Source of the DNA: Sideroxydans sp.
GTDB taxonomy: Bacteria > Pseudomonadota > Gammaproteobacteria > Burkholderiales > Gallionellaceae
NCBI GenBank assembly: GCA_030823965.1
Contig: JAVBYP010000284.1
Location: 1-14,842, forward strand
Reading direction: 5' to 3'
Length of the DNA: 14,842 nucleotides
In this document: one piece after another, positions 5,287 to 13,474 of the stretch
Position numbering within the stretch: the first letter of the stretch is position 1
Layout: each line of letters starts with the position of its first letter
Position numbers and translations under genes: made by a program
The notes under the pieces: generated by a model
Seen by the model: only the letters and a program-made list of their open reading frames with translations
The model's database searches: none
Told to the model about the DNA's origin: nothing

Positions 5287-6930
5287 ATGTACGCCTACTA
5301 CACCCAGATGAAGGAACCTGAGATCACGGCCCTCAAAGCGTGGCCTCTGTTCCTATTGTGTGTTGTCTGGGTGTTCACCGGCCTTGTCGGTCACGACCCT
5401 TGGAAGCCGGATGAAGCCTACAGTTTCGGCCTCATCTATCACTACATCCAAAGCGGTGATTGGCTCATTCCCACGCTCGCGGGCGAAGCCTATCTAGACA
5501 AACCGCCGCTGTATTACTGGACGGCCGCGATCTTTGCAAAGCTGTTCTCACCACTACTACCACTGCATGACGGTGCGCGACTCGCTTCGGGTTTTTACAC
5601 TGCTCTCACCTTGCTATTCATTGGATTGACTGGGCGCGAACTGTTCGGCAACAACCGTGGCTGGCCTGCCGCCATCATCCTTATTGGTTGCCTCGGCATG
5701 TTGTTCCGCGCGCACGAGATACTCACCGACAACGCACTGCTCACGGGTTGCGCCATGATGCTGTACGGCTATGCATTGAGCTTGCGCCGCCCGCAGCTCG
5801 CAGGTGTGTTCGTGGGCATCGGCGTGGGCATCGGCTTCATGAGTAAGGGCTTCGTCGCCCCGATGTTGTTCTTACTCATCAGCATCAGTCTTTTGGCATT
5901 CCGCCATTGGCGCACGCGCGCTTACCTCACAACATTGGGAATCGCACTTGTATGCGCACTGCCTTGGCTCACCGTGTGGCCATATCTCGTCTATCAACAT
6001 TCACCCGCACTATTCACTGACTGGGCCTGGACACGCAACATCGGACGTTGGTTCGAATATGCCAAGGGCGGTGAATACAGCAAGACTCTGTATTACCTAG
6101 GCGCTCTGCCTTGGTTGGCATGGCCTGCGGCACCGCTTGCCGCATGGACGGTTTGGGAAGCGCGCAAGCGCATGTGGAACGAACCCGAGTTCCAACTACT
6201 GCTCGTGACCTTCATCGTCATGTTCGTGGTGTTGAGCGGCGTGAAAGACATCAACGACCAGAACGCGATGCCGATGTTGTTACCTATCGCGCTACTCGCA
6301 ACAGCAGCACTTTCCACGCTACGGCGCGGAGCGGCTAACGCGCTCGACTGGTTCGGCATCATGACCTTCGCCCTGATTGCCATCGTGTTGTGGTCGGGCT
6401 GGACAGGCGTGCTACTCAACTACGGCTCCTTGATCGCACGAAAAGTGCGCACTATGCAGCCCGACTTCCAGATGGAGGTGAACACCTTCGGATTCAGTGT
6501 CGCCTTATTGGCGAGTGTTTTGTGGATCGTGCTGGTATGGCGTGTCGGCCGTTCCGTGCGCCGCTCGCTCATCAACTGGACTGCGGGTATCAGCTTGATC
6601 TGGATATTGGCGATGACTTTGTGGCTACCCCTGATAGATGCCAGTAAGAGCTATCGCCCCATGGTGGTCGACCTGAAGAGCAACTTGCCAAAACGCTACA
6701 ACTGCATCGCAGATGTACGCGTCGGCGATAGTCAGCGCGCCATGTTGGAATATTTCGGCAACATCAAGCTGCGCCAGAATGCGACCCGCGTCTGTAACTT
6801 GTTACTGGTACAGGGCGACCGTATCGCCAAGCCCATCGAAGACGAGATCGGCTGGGAAAAACTATGGGAAGGCGGACGTCAGGGCAAACAGGACGAGCGC
6901 TTCAGACTATACAGACGCGTAAAACGATAA
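5287..6930 (+). CDS. GT-C family membrane glycosyltransferase, ArnT/PMT-like
   Basis: This 547-residue protein has about a dozen hydrophobic helices. Its first large periplasmic loop carries GHDPWKPDEA (35-44) followed by LDKPPLYYW (70-78), the layout of the GT39/GT83 group (protein mannosyltransferases and ArnT). Asp42 or Glu43 is the likely catalytic acid. These enzymes move a sugar from a polyprenyl-phosphate carrier to lipid A, glycans or proteins on the periplasmic side. The last 90 or so residues form a soluble domain. The ATG at 5287 has AAGGA 11 bases upstream, lying inside repeat element B; an ATG at 5308 has no ribosome-binding site. Its stop is only four bases from the end of the convergent second glycosyltransferase. 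The fold is confident; sugar and acceptor are not known, and nothing here proves an aminoarabinose role. Confidence 0.85.
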   Translation: MYAYYTQMKEPEITALKAWPLFLLCVVWVFTGLVGHDPWKPDEAYSFGLIYHYIQSGDWLIPTLAGEAYLDKPPLYYWTAAIFAKLFSPLLPLHDGARLASGFYTALTLLFIGLTGRELFGNNRGWPAAIILIGCLGMLFRAHEILTDNALLTGCAMMLYGYALSLRRPQLAGVFVGIGVGIGFMSKGFVAPMLFLLISISLLAFRHWRTRAYLTTLGIALVCALPWLTVWPYLVYQHSPALFTDWAWTRNIGRWFEYAKGGEYSKTLYYLGALPWLAWPAAPLAAWTVWEARKRMWNEPEFQLLLVTFIVMFVVLSGVKDINDQNAMPMLLPIALLATAALSTLRRGAANALDWFGIMTFALIAIVLWSGWTGVLLNYGSLIARKVRTMQPDFQMEVNTFGFSVALLASVLWIVLVWRVGRSVRRSLINWTAGISLIWILAMTLWLPLIDASKSYRPMVVDLKSNLPKRYNCIADVRVGDSQRAMLEYFGNIKLRQNATRVCNLLLVQGDRIAKPIEDEIGWEKLWEGGRQGKQDERFRLYRRVKR

Positions 6931-6934
6931 GACA

Positions 6935-8608
6935 TCAACCCTTGGCAGGTGTCACTCGCACGAGGCGGATGTCTTCCAACAACTCATCGCCCTTTGCTAA
7001 TTTAAGCATGCGTGGCAACGTCCCCGTCTTGTGCACCACCCAATCGCCTTGAGCGACCTGCTCTACCTTACCTAGATTCATGCCCAACTCATCGAGTTGA
7101 TTCGCACGCACCAATAGATAGTAGCTGCTCCCCTTGCTCGGCAAGTTCACCACATCTCCCACCGCATAACAAGGTGACGCGTTATACAGCGCCAACTCGC
7201 GCGACACGATCACATCCATCTGCAACACGTAAACAGGTGCGCTTGGCTCATCCGCCAGCAACTTGTTCACGTTGTAAGGAATACTCGCCGAGAGATAGCT
7301 CGTCGTCGCCATCTGCGTCAGGAACACATACAACATCGATACAGCGAATACAGGCAACACCAATAACATGTTGCTGCGCATGCGGACACGATAGACGAAG
7401 GCGTATATCGCGGCAGCGAGCAACATCACCACCACCACTGCGATCAACGACATCTTGCCGACGTAGAGCGCAAGACCTACCACCATCAGCACCAGCAACA
7501 GCGTGGTAGCGATCTGCGCAAATAACAACTTGCGATGTCCTTCCACCCCGGCCAACACGCCAGCCAAATAATGGCCGCAAAGAATGGCCGCGAACGGGTA
7601 GATGATGACCGTGTAGTAATCGAACTGGAACTTCGTCGCGCTGAACATGATGAAGGTGATGAAGAACGCAGCACATAAGTACACGAACTGCGAACGCTCT
7701 GCGGCGCTACGCGCAGCGAAGTTGCGTACGCCCGCGACCATCGCCGCTACATACACCGCCACCCACGGCAAGAAAGCCCACAAGAACGCCGCCACGAAAT
7801 AATACGGCGCTCCTCCTGCATCCTTGATCGGCCCCGTGTTGAAGAATCGTCCGAACTGGCTATCCCACAAGAAGAACTTGATGCCTGACACCTCCGTGCG
7901 CCCGAATAGCAACTTTTCCGGATGCGCGTCGAATTGCAGATACAGCGCCAACAACTCGGGTGCAGTGAACACGACACACAGCCCAAGGGCTACTAACCAC
8001 TTCACACTCCACAGCTTGTGCCACTGCTTCTGATACATCCACATGCATACTAGACCGCTGGTGATAGTGATAAGCGTGAACACGCCCTTGGTCATCATCG
8101 CCACACCACTGAACAACGCACCCAACAATAGATACTTCAGTTTCGATGCGCCGTCGTAGCGCAACCAATAATAGGAAGCCGCCATGATGCTACCCGTGAG
8201 GAAGGTCTCCGCCTTAACCTCGGTCGAGGTGTACATCATGTGGAACGCCGACATATACACCAGCAGCGACAGCCATGCTGCCTCACGCCCATAGAACATG
8301 CGCGCGATGCGATAAGTGTAGTAACCGCCAATCAGGTGGAAGAGGAAGCCCGGCAAGATGTAAGCGAATGCACTGATGCCGAACAACTTGAAGGACAGCG
8401 CTGTGATCCAGAACGGGAAGTGCGGCTTATCCAACCACTCCTGCCCATCCAACACCAGAAAGGCCCAGTTACCGTTCGATGCGATATGCTGAGACAGTGC
8501 CGCATACGTCACCGAATCACCCGCATTGATGATGGGTGTGACCATGCCGAGCGCGTTCACGCACAACACGAACAAGGTCAGCCATTGAGTAAGGCCTAGC
8601 GTGGTCAT
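6935..8608 (-). CDS. GT-C family membrane glycosyltransferase, ArnT/PMT-like (second copy)
   Basis: The 557-residue product has the same general plan as the glycosyltransferase on the other strand: a first helix (about 8-28), a short loop with the predicted catalytic Asp31 in NAGDSVTYA, then LDKPHFPFW (59-67) at the place of the LDKPPLYYW motif. The acidic motif is shorter: GDS replaces PDE, so only one acid is present. Around ten more hydrophobic helices follow, then a soluble tail from about residue 440. The role should be periplasmic transfer of a sugar from a polyprenyl-phosphate donor. The gene starts 15 bases after the DUF1439 stop with no good ribosome-binding site, suggesting co-translation in one operon. 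Divergence between the two proteins is high, so they are old paralogues or separate acquisitions rather than a recent duplication. Donor and acceptor are unknown. Confidence 0.83.
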   Translation of the reverse strand: MTTLGLTQWLTLFVLCVNALGMVTPIINAGDSVTYAALSQHIASNGNWAFLVLDGQEWLDKPHFPFWITALSFKLFGISAFAYILPGFLFHLIGGYYTYRIARMFYGREAAWLSLLVYMSAFHMMYTSTEVKAETFLTGSIMAASYYWLRYDGASKLKYLLLGALFSGVAMMTKGVFTLITITSGLVCMWMYQKQWHKLWSVKWLVALGLCVVFTAPELLALYLQFDAHPEKLLFGRTEVSGIKFFLWDSQFGRFFNTGPIKDAGGAPYYFVAAFLWAFLPWVAVYVAAMVAGVRNFAARSAAERSQFVYLCAAFFITFIMFSATKFQFDYYTVIIYPFAAILCGHYLAGVLAGVEGHRKLLFAQIATTLLLVLMVVGLALYVGKMSLIAVVVVMLLAAAIYAFVYRVRMRSNMLLVLPVFAVSMLYVFLTQMATTSYLSASIPYNVNKLLADEPSAPVYVLQMDVIVSRELALYNASPCYAVGDVVNLPSKGSSYYLLVRANQLDELGMNLGKVEQVAQGDWVVHKTGTLPRMLKLAKGDELLEDIRLVRVTPAKG

Positions 8609-8623
8609 CGTAGTGGCGCGAGA

Positions 8624-9169
8624 TTATTGGGGCTTCAAATCGAACTTGATGCCATTCTCGACCACAGAGATCTTAGTGATATCTATATCATTTCCCGCGT
8701 ATCGCATCTCGTCCTGTTTGAACTGATACAAAGGATTCCCACGCAGATACTCGTTCAACATCATGTTCAAAGCAGGGCGCAAAGCCTTACCCAACTCCGC
8801 CGAACCTTGATTGACCACCAACGACTCCAGATTCGGATCTTGCAGATACAAGGCTCGTTGCGCTGCGTCGTAACGTAAGGAGCCCGACAACCCGATACGC
8901 CCTTTCACCTCCCCTGCAAGTAAAGAAGAGACTGAGAAGTTCGTCCCCAACCCGATGCGATTCTGCGCAGTCAGAAAAGTCACATCCGGCGTCTCCAACG
9001 ACGCATTGAACAAACCATTACCTACACTGCGCTGTAATGGGAAAGACTTACTCCATGCGCGATCAATTTTATCTTGTGTGACGAGGTAGTCTTTGGGGAC
9101 GAGGGTGGCGCAGGCGCTCAAGATGATGAGCGGAATCAAGAGCAAGAGATTGAGAGAGCGAGGAGTCAT
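8624..9169 (-). CDS. DUF1439 (YceB-like) lipoprotein
   Basis: The 181-residue protein starts with a lipoprotein signal peptide: charged MTPR, a leucine/isoleucine core and the lipobox LSAC with Cys20. The rest fits the DUF1439/YceB family: the KDYLVTQDKIDRAWSKSFPLQ stretch (26-46), a beta-rich middle with the GLSGSLRYDAAQRALYLQDP segment (93-112), and a C-terminal half containing the LGKALRPALNMMLNEYL helix (126-142). YceB-type proteins are thought to have a lipid-binding-like fold, but no activity is established. An AAGGAAA ribosome-binding site lies about four bases before the ATG. It is followed after 15 bases by the second glycosyltransferase, so the two probably share a transcript; aroC lies upstream on the same strand across a 140-bp gap. 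Confidence 0.85.
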   Translation of the reverse strand: MTPRSLNLLLLIPLIILSACATLVPKDYLVTQDKIDRAWSKSFPLQRSVGNGLFNASLETPDVTFLTAQNRIGLGTNFSVSSLLAGEVKGRIGLSGSLRYDAAQRALYLQDPNLESLVVNQGSAELGKALRPALNMMLNEYLRGNPLYQFKQDEMRYAGNDIDITKISVVENGIKFDLKPQ

Positions 9170-9309
9170 ACTATTTCCTTTCGTAATTCATTTGCGGCCA
9201 TTCCCTTGGGCCGTTCGTACTGAGTGTCTTGCGATAGCAAGGTGTATTAAGTCTATCCCGGGCTTGTCGATGGGGATGGGGGGGGCAATTCATAGATATG
9301 AACTCAACC
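9170..9309. other. Gap between aroC and the DUF1439 gene with degenerate repeat-like sequence
   Basis: The gap holds three short inverted repeats: CGGCC-N9-GGCCG (9195-9213), CTTGC-GATA-GCAAG (9229-9242) and TTCATAGATATGAA (9289-9302). It also holds a run of eight G (9278-9285). None is followed by a T-run on the coding strand, so no intrinsic terminator for aroC is evident. The segments CCGTTCGTACTGAG (9211-9224) and CTTGTCGAT (9263-9271) resemble halves of a widespread proteobacterial intergenic repeat, here separated by 38 bp. No clear promoter for the DUF1439 gene was found. Confidence 0.4.
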
Positions 9310-10404
9310 CTACCGGATCTTCACTGTCTCACAAACCACATCCCCGTTCTGTGCGCGATGCCGCATAGCATGGTCGATCAACACCAACGCCAACATCGCC
9401 TCCGCGATCGGCGTAGCGCGAATGCCGACACAAGGGTCGTGTCGACCTTCTGTAGAGACCTTCACCGCCTCGCCCGCTTTGTTGATGGAGTTACGTACGA
9501 TGCGAATGCTGGAAGTCGGTTTGATGGCGTACTGGGCAACGATGTCTTGCCCCGTGGTGATACCACCGAGGATTCCTCCTGCATTGTTAGAAGCAAAGCC
9601 TTGTGGCGTGAGTTCGTCACCATGTTCGCTACCGCGCTGAGTGACGCAATCGAAACCTGCACCGATCTCCACACCCTTCACGGCGTTGATACCCATCAAG
9701 GCATGCGCGATGTCGGCATCGATGCGGTCGAATACGGGCTCGCCCCAACCTACAGGCACGTTGGATGCAACGACGGCGAGCTTGGCACCGATGGAGTCGC
9801 CGCTCTTGCGCAATGCATCCATGTAGTCTTCCAACTGTGCGACGTAACTCGCATCCGCCACGAAGAAGCTGTTGCCTTCCGCCGTCACGTCATCCCAACT
9901 CTTGAAGGGCACGACGATCTCACCGAGCTGTGCGAGGTAACCACGCACGACCACGCCGTATCTTTCATTCAACCATTTCTTGGCGATGGCACCTGCGGCC
10001 ACACGCCCTGCCGTCTCACGCGCTGAGGCACGTCCGCCGCCGCGATAGTCGCGGATGCCGTATTTCTGCCAGTAGGTGTAGTCGGCATGGCCGGGGCGGA
10101 AGGTGTCGGCAATGTTGCCGTAGTCCTTGCTGCGCTGGTCTTCGTTGCGAATGAGCAATGCGATGGGTGTACCGGTAGTTTTGCCTTCGAATACGCCCGA
10201 GAGGATCTCCACGGTGTCCGATTCGCGGCGCTGGGTGACGTGGCGCGAAGTACCAGGTTTGCGGCGATCAAGGTCGAGTTGGATGTCGGCTTCACTCAAT
10301 TCCATGCCAGGTGGACAACCATCCACGATGCAACCGATGGCTGCGCCGTGTGATTCGCCGAAGGAAGTGACAGTGAAGAGTGTGCCGAACGTGTTTCCAG
10401 ACAT
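9310..10404 (-). CDS. aroC: Chorismate synthase AroC
   Basis: AroC makes chorismate from 5-enolpyruvylshikimate-3-phosphate, the last shared step to aromatic amino acids, folate and quinones, with reduced FMN as cofactor in the cytosol. The 364-residue product has full family length and all three signatures: GESHG (16-20) with catalytic His19 and the following [18 protein letters not shown] (102-108) with the second catalytic His106 and [15 protein letters not shown] (122-136); and [17 protein letters not shown] (321-337). The ATG at 10404 gives the standard MSGNTFG start; the upstream GAGA is a weak ribosome-binding site. It diverges from tatD across 90 bp in which I could not place convincing promoters. 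No oddities. Confidence 0.98.
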   Translation of the reverse strand: MSGNTFGTLFTVTSFGESHGAAIGCIVDGCPPGMELSEADIQLDLDRRKPGTSRHVTQRRESDTVEILSGVFEGKTTGTPIALLIRNEDQRSKDYGNIADTFRPGHADYTYWQKYGIRDYRGGGRASARETAGRVAAGAIAKKWLNERYGVVVRGYLAQLGEIVVPFKSWDDVTAEGNSFFVADASYVAQLEDYMDALRKSGDSIGAKLAVVASNVPVGWGEPVFDRIDADIAHALMGINAVKGVEIGAGFDCVTQRGSEHGDELTPQGFASNNAGGILGGITTGQDIVAQYAIKPTSSIRIVRNSINKAGEAVKVSTEGRHDPCVGIRATPIAEAMLALVLIDHAMRHRAQNGDVVCETVKIR

Positions 10405-10494
10405 GGTGTTATCTCGCTAAATGAGTGCGTGGAGTTTAACATAGGCCCCCTTATGGATAGCCCGACATTCCGGCCTGAACTGTGAAACCCAGAT

Positions 10495-11262
10495 ATGTTG
10501 ATTGATACACACTGCCACTTAGATGCAGAAGAATTTGGCGACACACAAGCTGATGTCGTCCGCAATGCTCACGACGTAGGAGTGAGCCTAATCGTCGTGC
10601 CTGCGGTAGCCCGTGCCAATTTCGACAGCGTGCGCTCCCTGTGCGAACAGTATCCGAGCTGTGTTCCCGCTTATGGCATCCACCCCATGTACACCGACAC
10701 GGCGATGCCGGATGACTTGCTCGTGTTGCGCGACTATCTGCAACAGCATAGTCCCATCGCAGTGGGCGAGATCGGCATGGATTTCTTTATCAACCATTAC
10801 GACCAAGCGCGACAGGAATTCTATTTTGTGGAACAGCTGAAGTTAGCGCGCGAATTCGACTTACCCGTGTTGCTACACATCCGCAAAGCAACGGACACCA
10901 TCTTGAAGAATCTACGCCAACACAGAGTAAAAGGCGGGATCGCTCATGCTTTCAACGGTAGCCGTCAGCAAGCGGAGGAGTTCATCAAGCAGGGTTTCAA
11001 ACTCGGATTCGGCGGTGCGATGACCTATTCACGCGCCACCAAACTGCGTGAACTAGCCGTGACACTGCCACTGGAAAGCATCGTGCTGGAGACTGATGCG
11101 CCAGACATACCGCCTGACTTCTTGGGACGAGGGTTAGCGAACGAGCCGAAATATTTGCTTCAAATCGCACAGACGTTTTCCGAGTTGAGGGGACTTACGC
11201 TAGAAGAAGTCGCCACGCAGACGACCCAAAATGCGATGAGTGTACTGAATCTCCGAATCTAA
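10495..11262 (+). CDS. tatD: TatD family metal-dependent deoxyribonuclease/hydrolase
   Basis: The 255-residue protein is a TIM-barrel amidohydrolase-like nuclease. Metal ligands are all visible: DTHCHLD with His6 and His8, GEIGMDF with Glu92, HIRKA with His128, HAFNGS with His151, and LETDAPDIPP with Asp201. TatD-type enzymes are 3'-5' exonucleases linked to DNA repair and turnover; the group also includes YcfH and YjjV, and which one this equals cannot be settled here. The FFINHYDQARQEFYFVEQLKLA segment (97-118) is typical of the family. The ribosome-binding site is poor. It diverges from aroC and converges with the GGDEF gene, with 12 bases between stops. Confidence 0.92.
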   Translation: MLIDTHCHLDAEEFGDTQADVVRNAHDVGVSLIVVPAVARANFDSVRSLCEQYPSCVPAYGIHPMYTDTAMPDDLLVLRDYLQQHSPIAVGEIGMDFFINHYDQARQEFYFVEQLKLAREFDLPVLLHIRKATDTILKNLRQHRVKGGIAHAFNGSRQQAEEFIKQGFKLGFGGAMTYSRATKLRELAVTLPLESIVLETDAPDIPPDFLGRGLANEPKYLLQIAQTFSELRGLTLEEVATQTTQNAMSVLNLRI

Positions 11263-11274
11263 GGACCATCAAGC

Positions 11275-12609
11275 CTAGGCAAGCTGCACCAGATTACGTC
11301 CTTTTGCTTTCGCTCGGTACAGCGCTTGATCCACGCGACAGAAGAATGTCTTTTCATCCTCTCCGATCACGTATTCACCTACGCCGACACTGATAGTGAC
11401 CTTCGCACCGTCTGTAAAAGTACGTTGCTCGATGATGGCCCTTAGTCTGTTGGCGAACTGCTCTGCCGCCTCCAATGGCGTACTGGAGAGAAGGATGGCG
11501 AATTCCTCCCCGCCCCATCTGACTGCCAAGTCACTCTTTCTGACCAACCTTGCTATCTCGGACGCGATCGCCTTCAGCACCTCATCGCCGACCAAGCGCC
11601 CGAACTCTTCGTTGAGGTACTTGAAACGATCCAAGTCGATGACGACCAGCGAGAACGTACCCACGTTGTAGCGTCGCATACGTTCCATCTCTTCATCCAT
11701 CTGCTGTTGTAGCAATCGTCTATTCCCGAGACCGGTAAGACCATCGGCCAACGTGAGTCTTTGCAAACTCTGGTTATTTTCTTCCAGCATTCCCACCAAC
11801 TCGTGAAATTCATCCGTGTGATTCTTCATCAGATTCACCCAAGAACCGTAGGCATAGCCGATGAGTTCACTTTGTGTCACCACACCAACGACCTTGCCCT
11901 CCTCATCCACCACTATGGCTCGCTTGATGTGTAGGTCCCTGACCTGCATCAAGGCTTCGTGGATGGACGAGTACCACGAAGTGGTGATGACAGGACTGAC
12001 CATATAGTGAGCCAGCGGCTCATGTGACCCCTTACCGGATGTCACGATGCCAAAGATGTCCTTTGCCGTGATGACACCTATCGGCCTACCTTCCTCCACC
12101 ACAAGGATCGAATCTTCCGGCTTGGTCAGATGATGTATGACATCAGCAAGTATCCAGTCGGCTGTGAACATCACAGGGATCGTCCTAGAGATGATCTCTC
12201 CTACCGTCTTTCTCTCCATTAATACCGCGGGATCGATGGATTTCAGGATATCGCTATAGGTGACGATGCCGATCAACACATCATCTGGGTCGACCACCCC
12301 CAGATATCGCTGACCATTCCTCTCTAAGAACTCCAAGGCACCAATGACACTGTCACCTTCCTCCAAACACTCGACCTTGCGAATAGGGGCGTCACGCAAA
12401 ACGATGGTCTGATCTCCGCCTGCATCAATGAAGTTCAACAACTCTTCGATCGAGAAGATGTGTCTTTCTTGTGCTTGTTCGATGATGATGCTACTCGCCC
12501 CCTTGTCATGCATCAGCTTGGCGGCAGCTCTCACTGTCAAGTTGAGACCACCTTTCAGAATCGTCTTTTGAGCAATGGAGCCTAGGATCGGGAATGCATG
12601 GGAATCCAT
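11275..12609 (-). CDS. CBS-domain diguanylate cyclase (GGDEF), four CBS motifs
   Basis: The 444-residue protein has no signal peptide or membrane helix. Four CBS motifs come first, at about 10-63, 74-126, 136-190 and 202-255, forming two Bateman modules that in other proteins bind adenine nucleotides. A helical linker (about 256-288) joins them to a GGDEF domain (289-444). The active site is GGEEF (366-370), metal-binding Asp325 lies in IDLD, and an RxxD inhibitory site (Arg357-Asp360) sits five residues before it, so active and product-inhibited c-di-GMP synthesis is expected. The usual GHxxGD segment reads GRLVGD, with Arg in place of His. ATG 12609 has a GAGGTGA ribosome-binding site eight bases upstream that overlaps the stop of the preceding regulator gene. 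A GTG at 12621 lies within that site and is less likely. Confidence 0.9.
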   Translation of the reverse strand: MDSHAFPILGSIAQKTILKGGLNLTVRAAAKLMHDKGASSIIIEQAQERHIFSIEELLNFIDAGGDQTIVLRDAPIRKVECLEEGDSVIGALEFLERNGQRYLGVVDPDDVLIGIVTYSDILKSIDPAVLMERKTVGEIISRTIPVMFTADWILADVIHHLTKPEDSILVVEEGRPIGVITAKDIFGIVTSGKGSHEPLAHYMVSPVITTSWYSSIHEALMQVRDLHIKRAIVVDEEGKVVGVVTQSELIGYAYGSWVNLMKNHTDEFHELVGMLEENNQSLQRLTLADGLTGLGNRRLLQQQMDEEMERMRRYNVGTFSLVVIDLDRFKYLNEEFGRLVGDEVLKAIASEIARLVRKSDLAVRWGGEEFAILLSSTPLEAAEQFANRLRAIIEQRTFTDGAKVTISVGVGEYVIGEDEKTFFCRVDQALYRAKAKGRNLVQLA

Positions 12610-12617
12610 TTTGGGTA

Positions 12618-13289
12618 TCACCTCATATTTGAATCTGATTCACTCAAGCTTAAATAACTATCAAAGAATCTGACCAGCTCGACTAGCGACGCCGATTCGG
12701 TCTTCTTCATCACCTTCGCGCGATGTGCCTTCACGGTCTTGATCGAGATATTCAATTTTTCACCGATCTCAAGATTAGTGATACCTGTCACCACCAACAT
12801 CCCCACCTCGAACTCGCGTTTACTTAGACGCGCGTGACGCGCTAAGACTTGCTGCACGCCATTGAGTATCTTTCCATGATGGATGAAGGCCGCATCGACA
12901 CATTCGCCGATACGTTTCATAGAGAAAGGCTTCTCAAGGAAATCAAAGAATCCCATGCTAGCCAATTTGCTTAGTTCACAGGAAAAATGGGGGCTGCCGA
13001 TGTATATTTTTGGAATGTCGTAGAGAGCACTGGGCAGTTTCCCGCCCTTGATCAAGTACATCAAACCGACATCAAGAATGAAGCAACAATTGAAGTTCGA
13101 CACCGTCGGATGCGCACATTGGTCATCGAACCAGTCGATGAAGTCTTGGTGCTCCAAGAATCCACTCACTATAAAACCCTGGCTTTCCCCGATCCTAGAT
13201 AGCGCTCTATGGGTGGCTTCATCTTTATCCACCACCAAAGCGATACGTGTAGGTTTTTGCATCATCATATCCATCGCCATTCTCAGCAT
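12618..13289 (-). CDS. FixJ/NarL-type response regulator (receiver plus LuxR HTH)
   Basis: The 223-residue protein has an N-terminal receiver domain: acidic residues Asp21, Asp23 and Glu24, predicted phospho-acceptor Asp73 in FILDV, Ser99 in YIGS and Lys120 in LEKPFS. The loop after Asp73 lacks the usual RMPG motif and reads VGLMYLIKGG, so phosphorylation may be altered. A LuxR-type helix-turn-helix follows (155-210): LSKREFEVGMLV, LEIGEKLNISIKTVKAHRAKVMKK, then SLVELVRF, which is close to FixJ. The start is uncertain: ATGs at 13289, 13280 and 13274 and a run at 13268-13262 are in frame, and GAGA before 13274 is the only ribosome-binding-like signal. Its stop codon is inside the ribosome-binding site of the CBS-GGDEF gene, so the two are translationally coupled. 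No histidine kinase is in view. Target genes are unknown. Confidence 0.87.
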   Translation of the reverse strand: MLRMAMDMMMQKPTRIALVVDKDEATHRALSRIGESQGFIVSGFLEHQDFIDWFDDQCAHPTVSNFNCCFILDVGLMYLIKGGKLPSALYDIPKIYIGSPHFSCELSKLASMGFFDFLEKPFSMKRIGECVDAAFIHHGKILNGVQQVLARHARLSKREFEVGMLVVTGITNLEIGEKLNISIKTVKAHRAKVMKKTESASLVELVRFFDSYLSLSESDSNMR

Positions 13290-13419
13290 ATCGGCACATC
13301 GAACTGGCTATCAATGCGCATCCTTGAATTTGATTCTAACCTCGTTGATTACAGGCAACCATAAGACCTTAGTCCTATACACTCTGTCATGACGCTCATT
13401 ATTAACCGTGAAACCAAGA

Positions 13420-13448
13420 TTCCCATCGCGCCGCTAGCTCGTTATGCT
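13420..13448 (+). promoter_or_regulatory. Candidate promoter of tcdA
   Basis: TTCCCA (13420-13425), a 17-bp spacer and TATGCT (13443-13448) match the consensus at four of six positions each, 26 bases before the ATG pair. The remainder of the 185-bp gap to the divergent regulator gene shows no clear promoter for that gene. Confidence 0.4.
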
Positions 13449-13474
13449 TAAGGCATTTAGACACACTGAAAAAG

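Noticed and set aside
7012..7509. A 165-codon open frame on the plus strand
   Set aside because: It is antisense to the second glycosyltransferase and rich in Ser, Pro, Thr and Arg with no motif.
9289..9302. Terminator for aroC at the TTCATA/TATGAA hairpin
   Set aside because: The stem is short and AT-rich, with a two-base loop and no T-run after it on the minus strand.
9298..10026. A 242-codon open frame on the plus strand
   Set aside because: It lies wholly antisense to aroC, has a shadow-like composition rich in His, Arg and Asp, and no recognisable domain or ribosome-binding site.
12610..12621. GTG start of the CBS-GGDEF gene giving a four-base overlap with the regulator gene
   Set aside because: The GTG lies inside a strong GAGGTGA ribosome-binding site placed correctly for the ATG at 12609.
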